A stretch of DNA of 64,000 nt. It comes from Roseospirillum parvum (lineage in GTDB: Bacteria; Pseudomonadota; Alphaproteobacteria; Rhodospirillales; Rhodospirillaceae). Within the stretch, counting starts at the first letter, position 1; every line of letters begins with the position of its first letter. The stretch is taken from NCBI RefSeq assembly GCF_900100455.1, contig NZ_FNCV01000004.1, positions 62,001-126,000 on the forward strand, in the 5' to 3' direction. Under the pieces are notes generated by a model. It was not told the origin of the DNA. It searched no databases and saw nothing but the letters and a program-made list of their open reading frames with translations. Shown piece after piece: positions 26,042 to 32,850 of this stretch. A program made the translations under genes and the position numbers.

Positions 26042-26127
26042 GGGCGCGACGATCTGGCCGATGGTCGGCCGGAGAGCACGACGTTGACATCGTAGGGGGC
26101 GCCGGTTCAATCCAGCCGCGCCCACCA
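26042..26127 (+). pseudogene. Decayed tRNA-Val(GAC) copy
   Basis: From about 26067 to 26127 this matches the 3' two thirds of the tRNA-Val at 24902-24976, including the anticodon loop TTGACAT and the end CGCGCCCACCA. It cannot fold properly: one pair of the anticodon stem is broken (G where T is needed), one base is missing from the T arm, and the D-arm region is expanded. A GGGCGCG at 26042-26048 may be a remnant of the 5' acceptor strand. It was probably created by integration or recombination at the tRNA. Confidence 0.7.
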
Positions 26128-26137
26128 GTGAAATCAA

Positions 26138-26169
26138 GGGGTTGGCCAATTTTGGCCAACCCCATTTTC
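26138..26169 (+). terminator. Hairpin after the tRNA-Val remnant
   Basis: A 12-bp perfect stem (26138-26149 with 26152-26163) is followed by ATTTTC. It lies 11 bp after the tRNA remnant, at the position expected for a tRNA terminator, which suggests this end keeps the older downstream flank of the tRNA gene. Confidence 0.7.
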
Positions 26170-26209
26170 GTGCCATGCCACGGACTACACCACGGAATGC
26201 CCGGCGGCC

Positions 26210-26746
26210 TCAGCCGGCGGCGTATTCGGGGCGGTGGAAGGTGTCGGCCCAGGCGACCGGGCCCGAGGCGGCGTCGGCCGCTCCGGGGCGCAGGGGGCAG
26301 ACCATCCAGGCGTCGGCGTGCTCGGGCGGGATCGCCAGCGGGGCGACGAAGCCCAGCGGCGCCGCCGGGCGGAAGCCGAAGCGCGGATAGTAGGCCACAT
26401 GGCCGACCAGGAAGACCAGCTCGATCCCCTGCTCGGCCAGCCGGCGCAGGCCGCTGTGCATCAGGGCCGCGCCGATGCCCTGGCGCTGGGCCTCCGGCAC
26501 CACGGCCAGCGGGGCCAGCACCGAGGCCCGCGGGCGCGGCGGGCTGCCGCTCACCGAGGCCTGGGTGAACAGGGCGTGGCCGACGATCCGGCCGCCTTCG
26601 AGGGCGACCAGCGACAGGCGGGGCGCCGCCGAGGGATCGGCCAGCAGGTCGCGGGTCAGGTCGGCTTCGGTCTTGGACTCGAAGGCGCGGCGTTCCACCT
26701 CGAGCACGGCCCCAAGGTCGGAATCGGTCATCTCGCGGATGATCAT
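26210..26746 (-). CDS. GNAT-family N-acetyltransferase (YhbS-like)
   Basis: This 178-residue acyltransferase has the acetyl-CoA-binding segment LAVVPEAQRQGIGAALMHSGLRRL (motif Q-x-x-G-I/G) and the YhbS-like tail VFLVGHVAYYPRFGFRPAAPLGF. It transfers an acetyl group from acetyl-CoA to an amine; the substrate is unknown. It begins 14 bp after the yjhX stop on the same strand, so the two form an operon. Confidence 0.87.
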   Translation of the reverse strand: MIIREMTDSDLGAVLEVERRAFESKTEADLTRDLLADPSAAPRLSLVALEGGRIVGHALFTQASVSGSPPRPRASVLAPLAVVPEAQRQGIGAALMHSGLRRLAEQGIELVFLVGHVAYYPRFGFRPAAPLGFVAPLAIPPEHADAWMVCPLRPGAADAASGPVAWADTFHRPEYAAG

Positions 26747-26760
26747 GGGAAAAGTCCTTT

Positions 26761-27018
26761 TCAGCGATTGTCGGGCTGGGCGCGCACGGCCAGCCGCCCC
26801 TGCCGCGAAATGCGGTAGGGCCGGCCCTCCTGCGAGCCGATCAGCCGCTTGGCTTTCAGCCGTTTGAAAACGGTGAGGTCGCAATCGGCCAGGGTGAGGC
26901 CGTCGCGGGTGATGCATTGGACGTGGAAGACGCGGCCGCCGGGGCCGCGCAGATGGCGGATGCACCCGCCCTGAGCCAGCACGTGCAGGACGCGCTGCTC
27001 CGGCTTGGAGATGTTCAT
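26761..27018 (-). CDS. yjhX: YjhX family (UPF0386) protein
   Basis: This is an 85-residue basic protein starting [22 protein letters not shown] with a patterned core ([30 protein letters not shown]) that matches the small YjhX/UPF0386 family. In E. coli YjhX is described as the toxin of the YjhX/YjhQ pair, and YjhQ is a GNAT acetyltransferase. The next gene here is also a GNAT acetyltransferase, 14 bp downstream, so the toxin-antitoxin arrangement is preserved. Activity is inferred from this context. Confidence 0.82.
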   Translation of the reverse strand: MNISKPEQRVLHVLAQGGCIRHLRGPGGRVFHVQCITRDGLTLADCDLTVFKRLKAKRLIGSQEGRPYRISRQGRLAVRAQPDNR

Positions 27019-27361
27019 CGGAGGATCGGAACCTGCGTCACAGGTTGCCAGGGCAGGGCGCGATCAGACCGGCGCGCGCGGCGCTTCAGCTTGATGGCGG
27101 GGCTCTGCTCGGCAACCAGGGGGCGGTCGGATCGCGCCGCGATCCGGCCCGACGCGCACGGGAACGGTCACGCCCCTGGGGGCGATCATTCTCTCATTCC
27201 GGTGCGAAAGCGCGGCCTCATGGGGACACGAGGCCCTCGGCGGCTAGCCCGCAAGCTCTGACATAAAACACCCAGGCTCGGTCGCCCCCGGGGACCATTC
27301 CCGGGGTGCGAACGGGGGCACTGTGCGCCTGGGGGGGCGGGGAGTCAATGGGGGGCGTTCG
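27019..27361. other. Gap without recognised gene
   Basis: I see no gene or clear RNA structure in these 343 bases. The left part probably holds the promoter for the yjhX-GNAT pair; a short imperfect inverted repeat (CCCCGGGGACCATTCCCGGGG, about 27286-27306) could act as a terminator-like hairpin after the operon to the right. Confidence 0.4.
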
Positions 27362-28651
27362 TCACCCTTCCCGCGCCGCCGGCTTGGGCACGGTGGCGGC
27401 GGCGAGCAGGCCGGGGGGGCCGGCGAGCAGGGTCAGGGCGAGGTCGAGGCCGTCGCGCCTCGGGTGTACCGGCTCGCCCCGGCGGCGCCAGCGCCAGGCC
27501 CACAGGGCGAGCAGCCCGACCAGTGATCCGGCGCTGCCGGCCAGGGCGCGGCGGTCCGGGGTCGCCAGCCGCCAGGAGAGATAGCCGCTGTCGGCCATGC
27601 CCAGCTCCAGGCGCAAGGGGAACAGCCACGCCGCCAGCCCGGCCAGCCCGATCTCGGCGGCATCGGGCATGGTCCGGGTGGTGCGCGCCACCTCGCGCCA
27701 AGCGCTGTCGAGCGCCACGGCGGTCACCGTGGCGTCGTCGCTCCACACCACGGTCGGGTAGAGCGGCCGCAGGACCACCTTGTAGTCCATGCGCGCCGGC
27801 TCATAACCCTGGTGGGGCAGGGCGGTCAGCCGGTAGTCCGGGTAGCCGACCAGGAACATGCCGCCGTCCTCGGCCAGCAGCAGGCCGTAGTAATCGGGAT
27901 CGGTGGTCTCGGAGAGCTTGAGGGCGCGCACCGCCGTGCCCCGGGCCTTCAGCGCCGCGCCGATGCCGGTGCGCACCGCCACCGGCGCCCCGTCGAGCCG
28001 CTTCAGGTGGACCACCGTGCCCTCGGCGCCGACCAGGAAATAGCCCTCGTCGCGCGGCTTGAGGATGGTCGGCTTGCCCTCGATCAGCTTCAGGGGAAAG
28101 CGCAGCCCGGCATCGGTCAGCGCCCGGGTGACGGCGGCGCCCAGGGCGGGCAGCGGGCGGTTGGTGTCCACGTTTAGGAAGCGCAGCCCGCTTTCCGTGG
28201 GCACGAAGACATCCTCGGGGAAGGTCAGCCGGGCCTCGCCGGGGTTGGCCTCGATCAGCGGATAGACCGGGATTTGGGGCGCCTGCCCGGGCAGCTCGCG
28301 GGGCTTCAGCTCGAACACCTGCAAGGCCGCCCGGATGGCCGCCTTGTCGAAGCTCTGGCCCTCCAGCTCCACCGGCAGGCGGCCCCGGATCTCCATGTTG
28401 CGGTAGTAGATGAAGGGCAGCAGGGTTTCGTAGGTCTGGCGGTCGAAGGTTTCGCCGCTCTCCAGGCCGTAGGTGAAGTTGTGCTCGCCGCGATGCTCGC
28501 GGTGGATGAAGTCGCGCCGCACCGGGCTGTACAGCAGGTGGGTGCGGGCCGTCTCGACGCCCACCACCATCTCGGTCAGGCGGGGCAGGGCGATGGCGGC
28601 CAGGACGGTGACCAGCAGGGCCAGGGACAGGCGGGCGAACGCGGTCGTCAT
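27362..28651 (-). CDS. DUF4857-like ABC-transporter-associated membrane protein
   Basis: This is a 429-residue protein with an N-terminal transmembrane helix, a large extracytoplasmic region, and three hydrophobic segments near the C-terminus. The soluble region has strongly patterned stretches (LLPFIYYRNMEIRGRLP, EGYFLVGAEGTVVHLKRLDG, GMFLVGYPDYRLTALPHQGY). I recall this layout in DUF4857 proteins that sit beside an ABC ATPase and permease; the name is from memory. It ends a three-gene operon with 0-1 bp gaps, so it most likely works with the transporter. Confidence 0.65.
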   Translation of the reverse strand: MTTAFARLSLALLVTVLAAIALPRLTEMVVGVETARTHLLYSPVRRDFIHREHRGEHNFTYGLESGETFDRQTYETLLPFIYYRNMEIRGRLPVELEGQSFDKAAIRAALQVFELKPRELPGQAPQIPVYPLIEANPGEARLTFPEDVFVPTESGLRFLNVDTNRPLPALGAAVTRALTDAGLRFPLKLIEGKPTILKPRDEGYFLVGAEGTVVHLKRLDGAPVAVRTGIGAALKARGTAVRALKLSETTDPDYYGLLLAEDGGMFLVGYPDYRLTALPHQGYEPARMDYKVVLRPLYPTVVWSDDATVTAVALDSAWREVARTTRTMPDAAEIGLAGLAAWLFPLRLELGMADSGYLSWRLATPDRRALAGSAGSLVGLLALWAWRWRRRGEPVHPRRDGLDLALTLLAGPPGLLAAATVPKPAAREG

Positions 28652-28652
28652 C

Positions 28653-29312
28653 TCACACCCCGCCGTCGCGGAAGCGGCGGGCCGGCAGCAGGGCGGCCGG
28701 CACCATCAGGGCGACCAGCAGGGCGAGCCCGGGCAGGGCGTGGTCATAGGCCCCGAAGCGCGGCGACAGATGGCACAGCCAGACCACCCCGCCGGCGACC
28801 AGCGCGTTGACCACCTGGAAGCGCCGCTCCGGCTCCAGCAGGATCAGGGCCATGCCCAGATAGCCGGCCACCCCGGCCAGCATCCAGGGCAGGGCGGTGG
28901 TCAGGGCGCTGCTCACGAAGGGGGCGGGGAAGAAGGTGCCCACACTCAGCCCCAGGGCCACCAGGTCGAGCCCCAACAGCAGCCCCAGCGCCCCCAGCCC
29001 GACCGCCAGATGGCTCAGGATCATGCGGCCCAGCCCGACCGGCAGGTGCAGGGCCAGGCGCAGCCGGCCCTTGGTCATCTCCGGCAGGAACTGGGCCAGC
29101 CCCAGCAGCAGCCCGCTGGCCAGCGGCAGGTAGCGCAGATCGTCGTAGAACAGGCGGCCGATGCGCCCGGCCTGATAGAACAGCATTTCCGGATGCTCAA
29201 CCCGGAACTGGTGCCTGAGCGACAGGAACAGATAGGCGGCAAACACCGCATGGCCGAGCAGCAGCAGAAGCAGCCAACCCCTGAGCTTGATCCATTCCTT
29301 GAACAGCACCAT
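28653..29312 (-). CDS. ABC-type permease, small membrane subunit
   Basis: This is a 219-residue protein with six hydrophobic segments, beginning MVLFKEWIKLRGWLLLLLLGHAV. It looks like an ABC-2-type permease by layout, with no specific family motif recognised. It lies directly after the ATPase gene with no gap and one base before the DUF4857-like gene, so all three are one transcription unit. Confidence 0.7.
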   Translation of the reverse strand: MVLFKEWIKLRGWLLLLLLGHAVFAAYLFLSLRHQFRVEHPEMLFYQAGRIGRLFYDDLRYLPLASGLLLGLAQFLPEMTKGRLRLALHLPVGLGRMILSHLAVGLGALGLLLGLDLVALGLSVGTFFPAPFVSSALTTALPWMLAGVAGYLGMALILLEPERRFQVVNALVAGGVVWLCHLSPRFGAYDHALPGLALLVALMVPAALLPARRFRDGGV

Positions 29313-30209
29313 TCAGTAGGTTCCCGTGTAGCCGACGAAGGCGTCTTCCAGGCTCATCGGGCAGGCGGTCAGGCCGGCCACCCGCTGGCCCTGGGCGCCC
29401 AGCGCCTGGGCCACCCGCTCGGGCCCGTGGAAGGCGTAGACCATGAGGGTGCCATCGGGCGCCGCCTCGACGTTGTGCAGCACCCCGTCGGCGGCCGGCG
29501 GCGGGGCGCCGGGGGTGGGCGGCAGGCGGTAGTGCCGGAAGTCGCCCATGAAGGCCGACAGCGAGGTGGCCAGTACCTCGCCGCCGCGCCGCAGGAAGAT
29601 CACCTCGTCGACCAGCCGTTCCATGTCCTGGACCACGTGCGAGGTGACCAGCACGGTCTTGCCGCCCTGGCGCGCGTAGTGGACCAGATAGTCCAGGAAC
29701 AGGCGGCGATAGCCGGCGTCCAGACCCATGGTGTAGTCGTCCAGGATGAGCAGCTCGGGGTCCTGGGCCATGACCACGGCCAGCACCACCTGCGAGCGCT
29801 GGCCCTCCGACATGCGGCCGATGCGGTGATCGGGCGACAGGCCCAGGCGCTCGATCAGGTCGTGGAAGACGTCGCCCCGCCAGGCCGGGTAGAAGCCGCT
29901 GAAGAACCGCTCGGTCTGGCGGATGGTCATGAACTCGTAGGCCAGATGGCCCTCGAAGACCAGGCCGATGCGCCGCCGGGTGTCGGGCGGCAGGGCGTGC
30001 GAGGGCGCCCCCAGCACCGAACAGCGCCCGGCGCTGGGGCGCAGGAAGCCCATCAGCAGCTTGATCAGCGTGGTCTTGCCGACGCCGTTCTTGCCGAGCA
30101 GCCCGAAAATGCCGCCCCGGTGGACGTCGAAGCTGAGGTTGTGGTGGATGACCCGGCGGCCGTAGCGGTGGGTCAGGCCATCGACGCGGATGGCGATGTC
30201 ATCGGTCAT
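29313..30209 (-). CDS. ABC transporter ATPase with altered Walker B
   Basis: This is a 298-residue ATPase. Walker A is GKNGVGKTT (39-47), the signature is MSEGQ (133-137), and Walker B is LLILDD (153-158). The catalytic glutamate that normally follows the Walker B aspartate is replaced by Asp158 (DDYTMGLD instead of DEPTxGLD), and the Q-loop position reads FEG rather than with glutamine (about 85-87). The ATPase may therefore be slow or regulatory. A C-terminal extension of about 80 residues follows the ATPase core. First gene of the three-gene operon. Confidence 0.85.
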   Translation of the reverse strand: MTDDIAIRVDGLTHRYGRRVIHHNLSFDVHRGGIFGLLGKNGVGKTTLIKLLMGFLRPSAGRCSVLGAPSHALPPDTRRRIGLVFEGHLAYEFMTIRQTERFFSGFYPAWRGDVFHDLIERLGLSPDHRIGRMSEGQRSQVVLAVVMAQDPELLILDDYTMGLDAGYRRLFLDYLVHYARQGGKTVLVTSHVVQDMERLVDEVIFLRRGGEVLATSLSAFMGDFRHYRLPPTPGAPPPAADGVLHNVEAAPDGTLMVYAFHGPERVAQALGAQGQRVAGLTACPMSLEDAFVGYTGTY

Positions 30210-30360
30210 GGGGAGGGGGCGGCGCGATCTTGCGAGTGAGTATCAGAAGCGATACAAGCATCGCCGCCGCCCGGCCGGCCGTCAAGCCGTTCCCTGCGCA
30301 ACCGCGTCCCGGGTTCAAGGATTGGTCTGCCCTCGGGCGGGGTCGGCGCCCGCTCTGGCG

Positions 30361-30999
30361 CTACTTCTTGCCGGAGTTGCCGTGGTGGCGGAAGGCGTCC
30401 AGGGTGACCACGTTGCTGCCCTCGGAGTCGGCGGAGTCGGCGTCCGCCTCTCCCGCGCCCGGGGTGGCGGCGGCGCGCTCGCGGCGCGGGGCGGCCGGGC
30501 GGTCGAAGGCCAAAAGCTGGTTGATGTCTTCCTGCGAGATGGCGCGCATCGCCTCGTCGTCGCCCAGGTCGGCGGTGGCGCCGGCGGTGGCGTCGGCGGT
30601 GGCGTCGTCGTCCTCGTCGTCCCAGCCCTCGGCGCCCTCGGCGTGGAACTGCAGGCCGAACTTGGCGTGCGGGTCGGCGAACGCGGTGACCGCCGCGAAG
30701 GGCACCACCAGACGCTTGTTGAGCTGGTTGAAGCTCAAGGTGACGGCGAAGCCCAGCTCGTTCACATCAAGGTCCCAGAACTTGTTCTGGAGCACGATGG
30801 TCATCTCTTCCGGATGGCCGGCCTTGAGCTCGGGCGGGATGTCCACGTCCGAATGGCCGGTCAGGAAGGTGATGTAGAAGTGATGCTGGCCGGGCAGCCC
30901 CTGGCGCGCGGTGACCATCAGGGCCTCGCGCAGCACACCACGCAAGGCGTCCTCGACCATGCGTTCGTAGGAGAAACCGTCGATGTGGTCGCTCAACAC
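30361..30999 (-). CDS. sspB: SspB-family ClpXP adaptor (alphaproteobacterial type)
   Basis: This is a 212-residue protein. The N-terminal 130 residues fit the SspB fold: the helix YERMVEDALRGVLREALMV, then HHFYITFLTGHSDVDIPPELKA, EEMTIVLQNKFWDLDV and GFAVTLSFNQLNKRLVVPFAAVTAFADPHAKFGL. The rest is an acidic, disordered tail ending in a short basic segment, as expected for the flexible tail that docks on ClpX. SspB binds tmRNA-tagged proteins and hands them to ClpXP. It lies directly downstream of the tmRNA gene on the same strand, which ties the tag and its adaptor together. Confidence 0.9.
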   Translation of the reverse strand: MLSDHIDGFSYERMVEDALRGVLREALMVTARQGLPGQHHFYITFLTGHSDVDIPPELKAGHPEEMTIVLQNKFWDLDVNELGFAVTLSFNQLNKRLVVPFAAVTAFADPHAKFGLQFHAEGAEGWDDEDDDATADATAGATADLGDDEAMRAISQEDINQLLAFDRPAAPRRERAAATPGAGEADADSADSEGSNVVTLDAFRHHGNSGKK

Positions 31000-31117
31000 G
31001 CTGAAAAGTCCCCGCCGTGGGATGGATCAGAGGGCGAAACAGGGGTGTCGCGGGTGCCCGCAATCTTATGCCGGTCGCCCCGTCGCGGCCGTCCCGATGA
31101 TGGCGCAAGCGGCGGCA

Positions 31118-31171
31118 ATGGGCAACCGTCTTGCTATGGGCGACCGCCTTGCTCTGGGCAACCGCCTTATC
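31118..31171. repeat. Three 18-bp tandem units between ssrA and sspB
   Basis: Units ATGGGCAACCGTCTTGCT (31118-31135), ATGGGCGACCGCCTTGCT (31136-31153) and CTGGGCAACCGCCTTATC (31154-31171) follow each other without gaps. Read on the plus strand they would encode MGNRLA-type repeats, but no longer gene supports that. Confidence 0.8.
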
Positions 31172-31194
31172 TGCGATCAACCGGCCCCGAACGC

Positions 31195-31496
31195 GGATGG
31201 GATAAGTGGAGGGCTTCTGTTGCCCGGTGCCCTCCGAACCGCGCTTACCGATGTTTAGGCGGCAGCGAGCGCCATGTCATTGTCGTTGGCACTTGTAGTA
31301 ACGGCCCGATAACGGCGGAACCATGCCGGGAACAGCCCAAGCCTTTACCACGCGTGTCGATCCTGTTTCGCCCCCATGAGCCCGCCCCGCCGGCACTGCC
31401 GGGCCGGGGCGGGAATTGGTGGAGGCGCCGGGCACTGCCCCCGGGTCCACTACGCTTATTCCGCAAGGGGTTTAGCGCCATAGTCGGCAAGCCGAC
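31195..31496 (-). ncRNA. ssrA: tmRNA, circularly permuted two-piece form
   Basis: Read on the minus strand, the gene has the permuted alphaproteobacterial layout. First comes the acceptor piece, ending in the T arm CCGGG-GGCAGTG-CCCGG and the acceptor end CGCCTCCACCA (3' end at 31417). Then comes a 41-base intervening segment with a strong hairpin (31376-31416). Then comes the coding piece starting GGGGGCGAAACAGGATCGAC at 31375; its first seven bases pair with CGCCTCC of the acceptor end. The tag frame reads ANDNDMALAAA-stop, from GCC at 31290 to TAA at 31255-31257. A hairpin at 31208-31235 follows. Both outer ends are approximate. tmRNA rescues stalled ribosomes and marks the unfinished protein for destruction. 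Confidence 0.9.
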
Positions 31497-31502
31497 CCCA
31501 AC

Positions 31503-31531
31503 AATATAGGAGCCTTCCCGGTCCGGCGCAA
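31503..31531 (-). promoter_or_regulatory. Likely ssrA promoter
   Basis: On the minus strand a -35-like TTGCGC (31531-31526) and a -10-like TATATT (31508-31503) are separated by 17 bases, placing the start about seven bases on, just before the acceptor piece. Fits a sigma-70-type promoter. Confidence 0.6.
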
Positions 31532-31584
31532 AGGGCTTATGGTGTCGGGCCCCGTTTCCCAGAGCCAGCCGGACCCGCCCGCCG

Positions 31585-32529
31585 ATGCCCCCGCACCCTT
31601 CCCTGACGCCCGAGCAGCAGGACGAGATCGCCCGCCTGAAAGCCGCCAGCACGCCGACCCGCCGGGCCACCGTGCCGGCCCTTGAAGAGGTGCTCTACGA
31701 GGCCCATCCGGTGCTCGACCACGGCTTCGTGCGGGTCATCGACTACATGGGCGACGACGCCGCCATCGTGCAGGCGGCCCGGGTCTCCTACGGCAAGGGC
31801 ACGCGGCAGGTCAGCCAGGACCGCGGGCTGATCCGCTACCTGATGCGCCACCGCCACACCTCGCCGTTCGAGATGTGCGAGATCAAGCTGCACGTGAAGC
31901 TGCCCATTTTCATCGCCCGCCAGTGGGTGCGCCACCGCACGGCCAGCCTGAACGAAATCTCGGCCCGCTATTCGGTGCTCGACCGCGAGGTCTACATCCC
32001 CCACCCGGATCACCTGGCGGCCCAGTCGAGCGCCAACCACCAGGGGCGCGGCGAGGCCCTGGCCGGCGCCGAGGCCGAGCGCGTGCTGGCCATCCTGAAG
32101 GACGACGCGGCGCGCACCTACGCCAACTACGAGGACATGCTGAACGTCGATTCGGACGGCGCCCCCCTTGATCCCGACCGCCAGGGGCTGGCGCGCGAGC
32201 TGGCCCGCATGAACCTGACCCTCAACACCTATACCCAGTGGTACTGGAAGGTGGACCTGCACAACCTGCTGCACTTCCTGGCCCTGCGCGCCGACCACCA
32301 CGCCCAGTTGGAAATCCGCCTCTACGCCGAGACGATCCTCGATCTGGTGGAAAAGTGGGTGCCGCTGACCGTGGAGGCCTTCCGCGACTATCGCCTGGGC
32401 GGCACCAGCCTGTCGGCCAAGGACATGCAGGTGGTCCGCCGCCTGCTGGCCGGCGAGGCGGTCGAGCAGCCCGACAGCGGCCTGTCGGCCCGCGAATGGC
32501 GCGAACTGATGGCCGCGCTGGATCGCTGA
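31585..32529 (+). CDS. thyX: Flavin-dependent thymidylate synthase ThyX
   Basis: This enzyme makes dTMP from dUMP using FAD, NADPH and methylene-tetrahydrofolate. The family motif [13 protein letters not shown] is at residues 116-128, and a C-terminal region with [22 protein letters not shown] completes the fold. At 314 residues it is longer than the smallest ThyX proteins, matching the alphaproteobacterial form. It is divergent from ssrA. A tandem array begins at its stop codon. Confidence 0.95.
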   Translation: MPPHPSLTPEQQDEIARLKAASTPTRRATVPALEEVLYEAHPVLDHGFVRVIDYMGDDAAIVQAARVSYGKGTRQVSQDRGLIRYLMRHRHTSPFEMCEIKLHVKLPIFIARQWVRHRTASLNEISARYSVLDREVYIPHPDHLAAQSSANHQGRGEALAGAEAERVLAILKDDAARTYANYEDMLNVDSDGAPLDPDRQGLARELARMNLTLNTYTQWYWKVDLHNLLHFLALRADHHAQLEIRLYAETILDLVEKWVPLTVEAFRDYRLGGTSLSAKDMQVVRRLLAGEAVEQPDSGLSAREWRELMAALDR

Positions 32530-32585
32530 GAACTGGGTCGCTGAGAACCAGTTCGCCGCAAACTGGGTCGCCGAGAACCGGCGCC
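32521..32585. repeat. 15-bp tandem array starting at the thyX stop
   Basis: The last codons of thyX (GATCGCTGA) form the end of the first unit. Next come GAACTGGGTCGCTGA (32530-32544), GAACCAGTTCGCCGC (32545-32559), AAACTGGGTCGCCGA (32560-32574) and a partial GAACCGGCGCC. The stop-codon triplet itself is part of the repeated motif. Confidence 0.8.
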
Positions 32586-32850
32586 ACCACGAGATTGCCA
32601 CAATGTGGCGCCGCTGGGCGCCACAATTGGCGGCGACAAGGAGAGGGTCCGGCACCGGGCCGCCCATCCCCTCTCCTGGCGCGGTCCACGTCCCCGAGGT
32701 GCCGGCCAGGCAGCCGCTCCCCCATCCGTGTACCCCAGGCGGCTGCCGCCTAGTTTGGTGACCGAGACGGTCGGCGCGATCCGCTTCCCCGCGCCGGCCG
32801 TCTCTTTATTTATGTGGGCGTGGTTTTTTCCGCGCGTCCCTGTCGCGCGC
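32586..32850. other. Gap after thyX with hairpins, possible small RNA
   Basis: No coding gene is supported. The stretch holds a short hairpin (GGCGGCTGCCGCC, about 32739-32751) and ends in a strong terminator (32764-32811). The terminator is 235 bp away from the thyX stop, far for thyX itself, so a short independent transcript ending there is possible. This is weak evidence. Confidence 0.35.
32764..32811 (+). terminator. Strong rho-independent terminator
   Basis: A 15-bp stem (32764-32778 with 32790-32804, one G-T pair) with an 11-base loop is followed by TTTATTT. Confidence 0.85.

Larger units (their letters stand above)
24977..26127. mobile_element. Small islet between tRNA-Val and a decayed tRNA-Val copy, carrying hicA/hicB
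   Basis: About 1.15 kb lies between the 3' end of tRNA-Val(GAC) and a second sequence matching the last 60 or so bases of that tRNA with a few changes and one deletion. Such flanking by tRNA 3' ends is what integration at a tRNA attachment site leaves behind. The only genes inside are a HicA/HicB toxin-antitoxin pair. No integrase is present, so this would be a remnant or a passively mobilised piece. The mobility call is inference from the repeated tRNA end. Confidence 0.6.

Noticed and set aside
30190-31509. Plus-strand open frame of 439 codons across sspB and ssrA
   Set aside because: It is antisense to sspB and to the tmRNA gene, both of which are strongly supported.
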